Origin: Trebonia sp.
Lineage (GTDB): Bacteria; Actinomycetota; Actinomycetes; Streptosporangiales; Streptosporangiaceae
DNA length: 12,837 nucleotides
Direction of reading: 5' to 3'
Assembly: GCA_030043595.1 (NCBI GenBank)
Contig: JASHXJ010000436.1
Location: 1 to 12,837 of the forward strand
The notes below the pieces were generated by a model. It was not told where the DNA came from. It made no database searches and saw only the letters and a program-made list of their open reading frames with translations. This document shows, piece by piece, positions 4,843-11,187 of the stretch. The position numbers and the translations under genes were made by a program. Each line of letters starts with the position of its first letter. Position 1 is the stretch's first letter.

Positions 4843-7201
4843 CTGACCCTCCGGCTCGTTTGGCGCCTGCGGCGGCGCGGTTGTGATATCGCTGCAGGCG
4901 CAGGCTGTTGGCTACGACGAAGACCGAGGACAGCGTCATGGCGACTGCGGCAACGATCGGGTTCAGGAAGCCGAGCGCGGCGAGCGGGATGGCCGCGACG
5001 TTGTAGCCGAACGCCCACGCGAGGTTGCGGCGGATCGTCCGGAACGTGGCGCGGGCGAGCCTGATCGCCTCCGGGACCGTCCGCAGGTCATCGCGGAGCA
5101 GGATCATGTCGGCGGCGCTGATCGCGACGTCCGTGCCGCTCCCGAGGGCGAGCCCGAGGTCGGCGGCGGCGAGCGCCGGGGCGTCGTTGACGCCGTCGCC
5201 TACCATGGCCACCTGCTGTCCGCGCGCCTGAAGCCGGGTGATGACCGCGGCCTTGTCGGCGGGGAGCGTCCCGGCGATCACCTCGTCGATGCCGGCCGCC
5301 GCGGCGACCGCCCGGGCGGTGGCCTCGTTGTCCCCGGTGAGCAGCATCGGGTGCAGCCCGAGCCCGCGCAGCTCGGCGATGGCTGCGGAGGCCGAGGGCT
5401 TGACCGTGTCGGCGACCGCGACGGCGCCCCGGACCGTGCCGTCCCAGCCGATCAGCACCGTGGTGTGGCCGGCTTGCTCCCACTCCTGGCACTGCCGCGC
5501 CAGCGCGGGCGGCAGCGTCATCCCCAGTCCGGCGAGCAGCTTCTCGCGCCCGACAACCACCTCGCGCCCGTCGACGATCCCGCGCGCGCCGAGTCCCGGC
5601 AGCGCCCTGAAGCCGTCAGCCTGCGGCAGCGGCCCCGTCTCGGCCACGGCGGCCGTGCTGATCGCCGCGGCCACCGCGTGCTCGGACGCCTGCTCGACGG
5701 CCCCCGCGTAGCGGAGCAGGCAGGTCCGGTCGACGCCGTCCGCGGCCCGCAGGCCCGCCAGGGACATGCGCCCGGTGGTGACGGTGCCCGTCTTGTCGAG
5801 CACGACAACCGTGATCGACCGGGACGTTTCGAGCCCCTGGTAGCCCTTGATGAAGATCCCGAGCTGCGCGCCGCGGCCGCAGGCCGCGACGAGCGCCGCC
5901 GGGGTCGCGAGGCCCAGCGCGCACGGGCACGCGATGATCAGGACCGCGAGCCCGGCGCTGAACGCGTGCCCGGCGGGGGCGCCGGCCAGCAGCCAGCCCA
6001 TCAGGGTGAGGACCGCGCAGGCCATGACCGCGGGGACGAACACGCCGCAGATCCGGTCCGCCACGCGCTGGATGGCCGCCTTCTGTGCCTGCGCCTGCTC
6101 GACCAGCCTGATCAGGTGCGAGAGCTGGGTGTCCGCACCGACCCGGACCGCCCGGACCACCAGCCGTCCGGTGAGCACCACGGTCCCTCCGGTGACGGTG
6201 TCACCCTCAGCCGCCTCGGCCGGCACCGACTCCCCCGTCATCATGCTGCGGTCGATCGCGGTCTGGCCGAACAGCACCTCTCCGTCCGCGGCGATCGTCT
6301 CACCCGGGCGGACGACGAACGTCTCGCCCGGCCGCAGCCGGCTGGCCGGGATCCGGCGCTCGCTGCCGTCCGGGTCGAGCACGCACACGTCCTTCGCGGC
6401 CGCGGCCCCCAGCTCGCGCATGGCCTCGCCCGCGATGCGCCGGGCCCGCGCCTCGTACAGCCGGCCCGCGAGCAGGAACGTGGTGACGGTGGCGGCGGTC
6501 TCCAGGTAGATGCCACCGCCCGAGCCATGGATCAGCCGCTCCCAGAGCGTTCCGGCCTGCGCGCCGCGGTCGAGGACGAACATCGCGTACACCGACCAGC
6601 CGCAGGCCGCCAGGATGCCAAGCGACACCAGCGTGTCCATGGAGGACGTGCCATGGCGGGCGTTCTTCAGCGCGGCCTTGTGGAACGGCCACGCACACCA
6701 CAGCGCCACCGGCGCCGCGCACGCGACGAGCAGCCACTGCCAGCCAGCGAACCGCAGCGACGGGATCAGCGACAGCATCAGCGACAGGTCGGTCAGCGGC
6801 ACGAAGAAGGCCAGCGAGACGAACAGCCGCCGCCGCAGGTAGGCGTACTGACGGGCGGCGTCGGCGTCAGCGTCGGCGCCCGGTTCGGCGGCCTGCTCCT
6901 CGCGCGCCGTCGCGCTGTACCCGGCTTGCGCGACCGCCTCGGTGAGCGTCAGCACCGGCATGACGGCCGGCGCGGTGACCCGGGCGGTGGCGGTCGCGTA
7001 GTTCACCGACGCGCGGACGTTGGCCAGCTTGTTGAGCTTCTTCTCGACCCGCGCGGCGCACGCGGCGCACGTCATCCCCTCGATCGACAGCTCGATTTCC
7101 CGCGCACCGTCGCCGTCCAGCTGCCCGGCCGTGGCGGACTCGCCCGGTGCCTGCCGTGCAGCGGCAGGCACCGCGCCAGCGTGGCCAGCAGGTGCCGTCA
7201 C
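4814..7201 (-). CDS. copA: Cu(I)-exporting P1B-1-type ATPase CopA (first copy)
   Basis: This 795-residue membrane pump exports cytoplasmic Cu(I). In order it has: an Ala/Gly-rich tail; one N-terminal HMA domain with GMTCAAC (Cys45, Cys48); eight membrane helices; the actuator TGES at 322-325; CPC at 425-427 in the sixth helix; phosphorylation motif DKTGT at 469-473; TGDN at 622-625; and GDGVNDAP from 668. The last helices carry YN (733-734) and MTLSS (755-759), the P1B-1 signature for Cu(I). The usual SEHP of the nucleotide-binding domain is SEHA here (His508 kept, Pro replaced). The start is GTG 7201, overlapping the anti-sigma stop as GTGA, with GAGG just upstream. The 3' end overlaps csoR. 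Confidence 0.95.
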   Translation of the reverse strand: MTAPAGHAGAVPAAARQAPGESATAGQLDGDGAREIELSIEGMTCAACAARVEKKLNKLANVRASVNYATATARVTAPAVMPVLTLTEAVAQAGYSATAREEQAAEPGADADADAARQYAYLRRRLFVSLAFFVPLTDLSLMLSLIPSLRFAGWQWLLVACAAPVALWCAWPFHKAALKNARHGTSSMDTLVSLGILAACGWSVYAMFVLDRGAQAGTLWERLIHGSGGGIYLETAATVTTFLLAGRLYEARARRIAGEAMRELGAAAAKDVCVLDPDGSERRIPASRLRPGETFVVRPGETIAADGEVLFGQTAIDRSMMTGESVPAEAAEGDTVTGGTVVLTGRLVVRAVRVGADTQLSHLIRLVEQAQAQKAAIQRVADRICGVFVPAVMACAVLTLMGWLLAGAPAGHAFSAGLAVLIIACPCALGLATPAALVAACGRGAQLGIFIKGYQGLETSRSITVVVLDKTGTVTTGRMSLAGLRAADGVDRTCLLRYAGAVEQASEHAVAAAISTAAVAETGPLPQADGFRALPGLGARGIVDGREVVVGREKLLAGLGMTLPPALARQCQEWEQAGHTTVLIGWDGTVRGAVAVADTVKPSASAAIAELRGLGLHPMLLTGDNEATARAVAAAAGIDEVIAGTLPADKAAVITRLQARGQQVAMVGDGVNDAPALAAADLGLALGSGTDVAISAADMILLRDDLRTVPEAIRLARATFRTIRRNLAWAFGYNVAAIPLAALGFLNPIVAAVAMTLSSVFVVANSLRLQRYHNRAAAGAKRAGGSDVRLHPRQS
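7145..7173. repeat. 12-bp-arm hairpin in the first codons of copA1
   Basis: Perfect 12-bp arms flank the 5-base loop TGCAG. It lies 29-57 nt into copA1, in the low-complexity tail before the HMA domain. In the copA1 mRNA it would form a strong stem close to the start codon. Confidence 0.8.
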
Positions 7202-7965
7202 GCGACGGCCTCGCTGTCGGCGCGGGTGGAGTCGCCGCCGCCCGGCGGAAGCCAGTCCGGCGGAAGCGGACCGGCCGGAAGCCGATCCGGCGGGCGGACG
7301 GCACGAGGTCCGGCGGCGGGGCGATCGCCGACCTGCGCCGGAGCGGTCGCCAGCGCGGCCCGCCCGCTCGCGCCGGCCGTCCTCGCCTGCCAGAACAGCA
7401 GCACAGCGCCGGCGACGGCGATCAGGTGCTGCGCATCGTCGGCGCCGATGGCCTGTCCGCCGATCAGTTCAGCGACGGCGGTTCCCGCCAGGCCCGCCGC
7501 GGCGATCCCGCATGGCCAGGCGAGCCCCGCCGACAGCGCCGGGCGGATGGCGCCGACCGCGAACGCGATGGCCAGCGCCAGGTCGAAGGAGCCGAGCTCA
7601 TGAGCCGCGCGGACCCCCGCGCCATGATCATGGCCGAGGATCAGCAGCGGCACGGTGATCGCCAGCTGCGCCACCGCCACGACGGCCAGCCCGCCTCGCT
7701 GGACCAGCCCGTGGCATCGCACGGCACGGGTCCCGGCGCCCGCGGGGCCGGCCACTGTCATGGCCGCGAGCACCCGCGGGGTGAGGTCCTGGTCCAGGAA
7801 GGAGCCGCCAAGCCTGGCACGCCGCGTCACCGCGTGCGCCCGCTGCTGCCAGGTGCGGCACCTGGCGCAATCCGCCAGGTGGGCGTCAAGCGCGCCGCCC
7901 GGCAGGGCGGTGTCCTCGCCGTCGATCCGGGCCGAGATCGCCTCGCGCGCTCTGTCACATTCCAC
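7198..7965 (-). CDS. membrane-anchored zinc-finger (zf-HC2) anti-sigma factor
   Basis: This gene encodes 255 residues. The N-terminus is a zf-HC2/ZAS anti-sigma domain with Cys3 and then HLADCARC (His29, Cys33, Cys36). About four hydrophobic segments follow (near 91-111, 126-147, 150-170 and 178-194), then a Pro-rich tail. Between the first two helices is GHDHGAGVRAAHE, with His112, His114 and His122, and His180 begins the last helix. These are candidate metal ligands, an inference. The protein should hold the divergently encoded sigma factor at the membrane until a signal arrives. The start is GTG 7965 with only a weak ribosome site. Its stop overlaps the copA1 start (GTGA), so it leads the copA1-csoR-copZ operon, which is unusual for an anti-sigma gene. 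Confidence 0.8.
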   Translation of the reverse strand: MECDRAREAISARIDGEDTALPGGALDAHLADCARCRTWQQRAHAVTRRARLGGSFLDQDLTPRVLAAMTVAGPAGAGTRAVRCHGLVQRGGLAVVAVAQLAITVPLLILGHDHGAGVRAAHELGSFDLALAIAFAVGAIRPALSAGLAWPCGIAAAGLAGTAVAELIGGQAIGADDAQHLIAVAGAVLLFWQARTAGASGRAALATAPAQVGDRPAAGPRAVRPPDRLPAGPLPPDWLPPGGGDSTRADSEAVA

Positions 7966-8103
7966 GTCTCAGTAGTGCCCAGACGTAGCGGAAAAGTTCC
8001 CGGTTCGTGGCGAGAGACTTGCAACGGGTCCGAAGGGCCTTGCCTGCAACGGGCATGTCGGCGGCGAGCGAAGACAGGCAGTCAGCTACCCTTGCCTTCT
8101 GTC
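7966..8103. promoter_or_regulatory. divergent promoter region between anti-sigma and sigma genes
   Basis: This 138-bp spacer must hold both promoters. It contains a 9-bp direct repeat TGCAACGGG (8020-8028 and 8045-8053, 25 bp apart) in the sigma leader. I found no WACC-N7-GGTW copper box here and no ECF promoter with proper spacing, so the promoters are not assigned. Confidence 0.45.
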
Positions 8104-8670
8104 ATGGACGAGCTAACCTCCCTCGCGCATGCCGCCGGACGCGGTGACCGTGCCGCCCTGGCCAGGCTCGTCCAGCTCACCCAGGGTGACGTGTGGCGGT
8201 TGTGCGCTCAGCTGGTCGATCCCGCCTCCGCCGACGATCTCACCCAGGACACCTACCTGCGCGCCATCCCCGCACTGGGCAAGTACCGTGGCGACGCGCC
8301 GGTGCGAACGTGGCTGCTCGCGATCGCCCGGCGTGCCTGCGCGGCCGAGATCAGCTCCCGGTCCCGCCTCAGGAAGCTGGCAATCCGGGTCGCGGCCACG
8401 CCGGACGGCACCCTCGGGCAGCCGCCCGCGGACCCCGGCGCCCAGGCGGCGGCCGACGCGCTGCTCGGCGCCCTCGAACCCGACCGCCGGGCCGCGTTCG
8501 TCCTGACCCAGATGCTCGGCTGCTCCTACGCCGAGGCAGCGGTCATCTGCGGCTGCCCCGTCGGCACGATCCGGTCCCGCGTCGCCCGAGCCCGCGAGGA
8601 TCTGGACGCCATGACAGCGGACAGGGACCAGGCCCCGCGGCGGGCGTCGGCCGGCGGCACCTGCAGCTGA
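8104..8670 (+). CDS. ECF RNA polymerase sigma factor, SigC-like
   Basis: This 188-residue two-domain sigma-70 protein has region 2 at about residues 17-90 (DVWRLCAQLVDPASADDLTQDTY, then RTWLLAIARR). Region 4 is at about 117-168, with the helix-turn-helix SYAEAAVICGCPVGTIRSRVARAREDL. There is no extra C-terminal domain. SADDLTQDTYLRAI, RTWLLAIAR and YAEAAVICGCPVGTIRSRVARAR are close to Mycobacterium tuberculosis SigC as I recall it, and SigC has been linked to copper in that species. Unlike SigC, this gene has a dedicated zf-HC2 partner, encoded divergently. The ATG at 8104 begins at the family N-terminus; the open frame upstream has no support. The regulon is unknown, and the neighbouring copper genes are the obvious candidates. 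Confidence 0.87.
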   Translation: MDELTSLAHAAGRGDRAALARLVQLTQGDVWRLCAQLVDPASADDLTQDTYLRAIPALGKYRGDAPVRTWLLAIARRACAAEISSRSRLRKLAIRVAATPDGTLGQPPADPGAQAAADALLGALEPDRRAAFVLTQMLGCSYAEAAVICGCPVGTIRSRVARAREDLDAMTADRDQAPRRASAGGTCS

Positions 8671-8758
8671 AGCCGGGCCGGCGCCGGACCTCGCCGCGTG
8701 CCAGCAGCCACAGCCTGAATTCAGCAGCGCCCCCACTGGCACCCGATTTACCCGCGCA
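8671..8758. other. non-coding stretch after the sigma gene
   Basis: Nothing is assigned here. A GC-rich imperfect inverted repeat (GCCGGGCCGGCGCCGG) follows the sigma stop but has no T-tract, so a terminator is not called. Confidence 0.4.
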
Positions 8759-8816
8759 TACCCCCCACGGGTTTCCTAATACCCCGCCCTGGTTTAGATA
8801 ATACCGTCCAGGGGTT
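8759..8816 (+). promoter_or_regulatory. three phased CsoR-like operator boxes
   Basis: Box 1 (8759-8773) is TACCC-CCCAC-GGGTT, box 2 (8780-8794) is TACCC-CGCCC-TGGTT, and box 3 (8802-8816) is TACCG-TCCAG-GGGTT. All contain ACC-N7-GGT. Centres at 8766, 8787 and 8809 are 21 and 22 bp apart, two helical turns, so all boxes face one side of the DNA. A TAGATAAT -10-like element lies between boxes 2 and 3, the position expected for repression. The same motif and spacing recur at 3951-3987. Confidence 0.65.
8772..8802 (+). promoter_or_regulatory. candidate promoter embedded in the operator array
   Basis: TTTCCT (8772-8777), a 17-bp spacer and TAGATA (8795-8800, extended to TAGATAAT) make a moderate vegetative promoter for the membrane-protein pair. 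It would leave a leader of about 160 nt. An alternative closer to the gene is TTGCAC (8906-8911), 18 bp and TATTGT (8930-8935), outside the boxes. Confidence 0.4.
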
Positions 8817-8956
8817 ATCGCCGACCGCGCTGCATGGCTGCGGTAGCCGATCTAGCTGCAGGTTCACGCCATTATGGAATTCCGGAACGCCTTTCCCGCA
8901 AAGCATTGCACTCCCCGCAACGGTCCTTCTATTGTTTTATGTGGCGCACCTAATAC

Positions 8957-8962
8957 GAGGAG
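8957..8962 (+). promoter_or_regulatory. ribosome binding site (GAGGAG) deciding the membrane protein start
   Basis: GAGGAG lies 7 nt before ATG 8970. An upstream in-frame ATG at 8874 has no such site and would add 32 residues of non-membrane, non-family-like sequence. Confidence 0.8.
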
Positions 8963-8969
8963 AACCCCG

Positions 8970-9977
8970 ATGAGTCAAGTCGCCGTCACTGGCGGCCGTA
9001 CCGCATGGCGGGGCAGGCTGGGCACCGAGGTCCAGCCCGCCGTGGCACGACTGGACGCCAGGCGAGCGCTGCAGCTGGTCCTCGCGGCCATCTGGCTGCT
9101 CGACGCGGTGCTGCAGTACCAGTCGTTCATGTTCACCAAGGCTTTCGGCCAGATGCTGGGGAGCACCGCAGCCGGTAACCCGTCACTCGTCGCGCGGCCG
9201 ATCACCTGGGACGCCACCCTGGTCGAACATCACCTCGTGCTGCTGAACACGATCTTCGCCACGATCCAGCTGCTGCTCGGGCTTGGCATCGCGTTCCGCC
9301 CGACGGTGCGGCTGGCCCTGGCCGCCTCGATAGCCTGGTCCCTCGGCGTCTGGTGGTTCGGCGAAGGGCTCGGCGGGGTGCTGAACGGCGCCGCCAGCCC
9401 GCTCAACGGCGCGCCCGGCGCGGTGATCATCTACGCGCTGCTCGCGGTGCTGCTGTGGCCCGCGGACCGCCAGACACCCGCGCCCTTCACCGCGGCCAGA
9501 GCGGTGGGCGCGCAGGTGGCCCGGGCGCTGTGGCTGGTGCTGTGGCTGAGCCTGGCTTACTTCGCGCTGACTCCCGCCAACCGCGCCCCGCAGGCGCTGA
9601 ACGGCATGATCGCCGGCATGGAAAGCGGCCAGCCCGGCTGGCTGTCCGCCATCGACAGGGGCGCGGCCGCGCTCGTCGCGAACCAGGGCCTGGCCGCCTC
9701 GATCGTGCTGGCCGTCGCGCTCGTGATCATCGCCGTCGGTGTCTACCTGCCGGCCCCGGCTGCCAAGGCCACCCTGGCGCTGGCCATCGTGGTGGCCATC
9801 CTGATCTGGGTAGTCGGCGAGGCGTTCGGTGCGATCCTCGCCGGCGGCGCGACCGACCCCAACTCAGGGCCGCTGCTCGTCCTGCTCGCCCTGACCTACT
9901 GGCCCGTCACGGCAATGACCGCGCCAGTCCCGCCCGCTGACGCGGCAGCGGCAACCGCCGAAGGGAGCGCTGTCTGA
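8970..9977 (+). CDS. polytopic membrane protein, putative copper-responsive
   Basis: This 335-residue protein has about eight hydrophobic segments (near 33-50, 86-108, 113-130, 148-165, 183-201, 241-260, 267-290 and 299-316). Potential polar or metal-binding sites in or near membrane are Glu86-His87-His88 and the GVWWFGEGLGG segment. I recall similar unnamed membrane proteins in other actinomycetes but know no established function; it is not an ATPase, antiporter or CopD that I can recognise. It follows three CsoR-like boxes and overlaps the next gene by one base (TGATG), so the two products are probably made together and may form a complex. A role in copper transport or envelope protection is inference from context. 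Confidence 0.85.
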   Translation: MSQVAVTGGRTAWRGRLGTEVQPAVARLDARRALQLVLAAIWLLDAVLQYQSFMFTKAFGQMLGSTAAGNPSLVARPITWDATLVEHHLVLLNTIFATIQLLLGLGIAFRPTVRLALAASIAWSLGVWWFGEGLGGVLNGAASPLNGAPGAVIIYALLAVLLWPADRQTPAPFTAARAVGAQVARALWLVLWLSLAYFALTPANRAPQALNGMIAGMESGQPGWLSAIDRGAAALVANQGLAASIVLAVALVIIAVGVYLPAPAAKATLALAIVVAILIWVVGEAFGAILAGGATDPNSGPLLVLLALTYWPVTAMTAPVPPADAAAATAEGSAV

Positions 9978-10774
9978 TGACCCCCGCCTGGATCCTGGAC
10001 ATACTCGCCGCCCTCATGCTGGTGGTCGCGGCGGTCAGCGCCGCCCGGCTCGTGGTGGCACGGCCGTGGCGGCCCGGCTCGGTGTTCACCGACACCGACG
10101 TGGCGCACCTGCTGATGGCCATCGCCATGGCGGGCATGCTGGCCTCGAGCCTCACCACCTTGCCGAACAACGCGTGGATAGCCATCTTCGGCGTGCTGAC
10201 TGCCTGGTTCGGCTACCGGGTCCTGCGGGACGCCAGCACGAGCGGCGTGCGCGCGCTGGCCGGCGGGCACTGCGCGCCCCACCTGGTGCACTGCGGCGCG
10301 ATGGTGTACATGTTCGCCGCCATCGCGGCCCCCGCCGCCGGCGGCGGCATGAGCGGCATGGGCGCGTCGTCCGGGGGCTCGGGGATGCAGACGCTCCGCT
10401 ATCCCACGCTGGCGTTCGTCTTCGCGCTCATCCTGGTCGCGTACACCATCTGGGACCTTGACCAGCTGTCCGGCCGGCGCTACAGCATGGCGACCGCCCG
10501 CGTGTCGCCGGCCGTCGTGCCGGTGGCGGCCGTCCCCGCGATGGCCGGCGCCGATGGCGCGACCGCGACGCTATCGGCCGCGCAGGCCACGCAGGGCTCC
10601 GCGGTTAGCAGCGCTCCGTCCGGCGCCGTGGCCGCTGAGCACGTCGTTCCTGGCGAGCCAGGATCCGGGAACGGCTCCGCCATCCGCGGATTCCTGCTGT
10701 CTCCCGCCATCACGGTCGGCTGCCGGATCGCCATGGGAGCCACCATGGCCTTCATGCTGCTCATCATGATCTAG
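9977..10774 (+). CDS. DUF5134-type membrane protein, His/Cys/Met-rich
   Basis: This 265-residue membrane protein matches DUF5134 in layout: helices near 4-28, 42-62, 66-82, 104-120, 141-158 and 243-264. Metal-ligand residues fall at repeated places in or next to the helices: HLLMAIAMAGM (His44, Met47, Met51, Met54), GHCAPHLVHCGAMVYM (His98, Cys99, His102, His105, Cys106, Met109, Met112) and GCRIAMGATMAFM (Cys249, Met253, Met257, Met260). Between them are the low-complexity MSGMG segment and a long Ala/Ser-rich loop (about 170-235). Function is unknown for the family. The ligand pattern and operators make copper binding likely, an inference. Its ATG overlaps the preceding stop by one base. There are two Asn-Gly/Gly-rich spacers but no signal peptide. 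Confidence 0.82.
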   Translation: MTPAWILDILAALMLVVAAVSAARLVVARPWRPGSVFTDTDVAHLLMAIAMAGMLASSLTTLPNNAWIAIFGVLTAWFGYRVLRDASTSGVRALAGGHCAPHLVHCGAMVYMFAAIAAPAAGGGMSGMGASSGGSGMQTLRYPTLAFVFALILVAYTIWDLDQLSGRRYSMATARVSPAVVPVAAVPAMAGADGATATLSAAQATQGSAVSSAPSGAVAAEHVVPGEPGSGNGSAIRGFLLSPAITVGCRIAMGATMAFMLLIMI

Positions 10775-11004
10775 GCCGGAACCCGGCGCCGGAGGAGATG
10801 CCGCTGTCCGTTCGGTAAATTAATGATCTTTCTCCCGAACGGGCAGTCGCGGCTGTCCGGGGCCGGCTGACTCCCGCTCCTGGGCAGCCGCCAGATTACA
10901 TCCTGTTCATGTTCGCGCCCGGCTGTTCGCCCGCGCTGCGCCGGCCGGTAAGCTGCGGTCATCGTGCACCCGAATCTCCCCGTTCCCGCCGCGTGAGGTG
11001 ACCC
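10775..11004. promoter_or_regulatory. intergenic region upstream of the peptide-copA2 operon
   Basis: This 230-bp non-coding stretch is much more AT-rich around 10815-10832 than its surroundings. It holds the inverted repeat described separately. No WACC-N7-GGTW box and no clear -35/-10 pair were found. A self-complementary CCGGCGCCGG follows the upstream stop but has no T-tract. Confidence 0.5.
10808..10842. promoter_or_regulatory. inverted repeat CCGTTCGG / CCGAACGG with AT-rich 19-bp centre
   Basis: Perfect 8-bp arms (10808-10815 and 10835-10842) flank TAAATTAATGATCTTTCTC. The layout resembles an operator rather than a terminator, since the loop is long and no T-tract follows. The right arm belongs to TTCTCCCGAACG (10830-10841), which also occurs at 1528-1539 between the SRPBCC and decarboxylase genes. 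Confidence 0.45.
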
Positions 11005-11187
11005 TTGGCTCCCGCGCTCAAGCTGGCCGCCTTCCTGGTCCTGCTCGCGCTGATATTCGCCGGGGCGCACGCGGCCGGAGCCCGGCTCGGCCCGGTGACC
11101 ACCGGGCACTCGCATGTCGCGTATGACGGCGGCAGCACTGGCGGGAGCCCAGGGATGAGCGGCATGAACATGGGCGGCCGCCCGTGA
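11005..11187 (+). CDS. 60-residue exported or membrane-anchored peptide with His/Met-rich tail
   Basis: An N-terminal hydrophobic helix (LKLAAFLVLLALIFAGAHAAG, split here as residues 6-26 in outline) acts as a signal or anchor. The short outside tail carries GHSH (His35, His37) and GMSGMNMGG (Met51, Met54, Met56), typical ligands for extracytoplasmic Cu(I)/Cu(II). The start is TTG 11005 with AGGTG 4 nt upstream; no ATG or GTG is available in frame. The stop overlaps the GTG of copA2 as GTGA, so synthesis should be coupled to the pump. I know no named family. A small copper-binding partner of the ATPase, holding exported copper at the outer face, is a reasonable guess. The low start quality is the main doubt. 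Confidence 0.65.
   Translation: MAPALKLAAFLVLLALIFAGAHAAGARLGPVTTGHSHVAYDGGSTGGSPGMSGMNMGGRP

Noticed and set aside
4883..7603. A 906-codon open frame on the plus strand opposite copA1
   Set aside because: It is antisense to a motif-complete P1B ATPase. Its translation is Arg/Gly/Asp-rich with no domain, as expected for the complement of GC-rich coding sequence.
7985..8003. GGGAAC on the minus strand as an ECF-type -35 element for the anti-sigma operon
   Set aside because: The next CGTC lies only about 10 bp away instead of the usual 16-17, so the promoter geometry is wrong.
7147..8103. Upstream extension of the sigma factor frame
   Set aside because: It is antisense to the anti-sigma gene, and the ECF family N-terminus matches the ATG at 8104.
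8874..8969. Earlier ATG start (8874) for the membrane protein
   Set aside because: It has no ribosome binding site, and the 32 extra residues resemble translated leader DNA. GAGGAG precedes ATG 8970.
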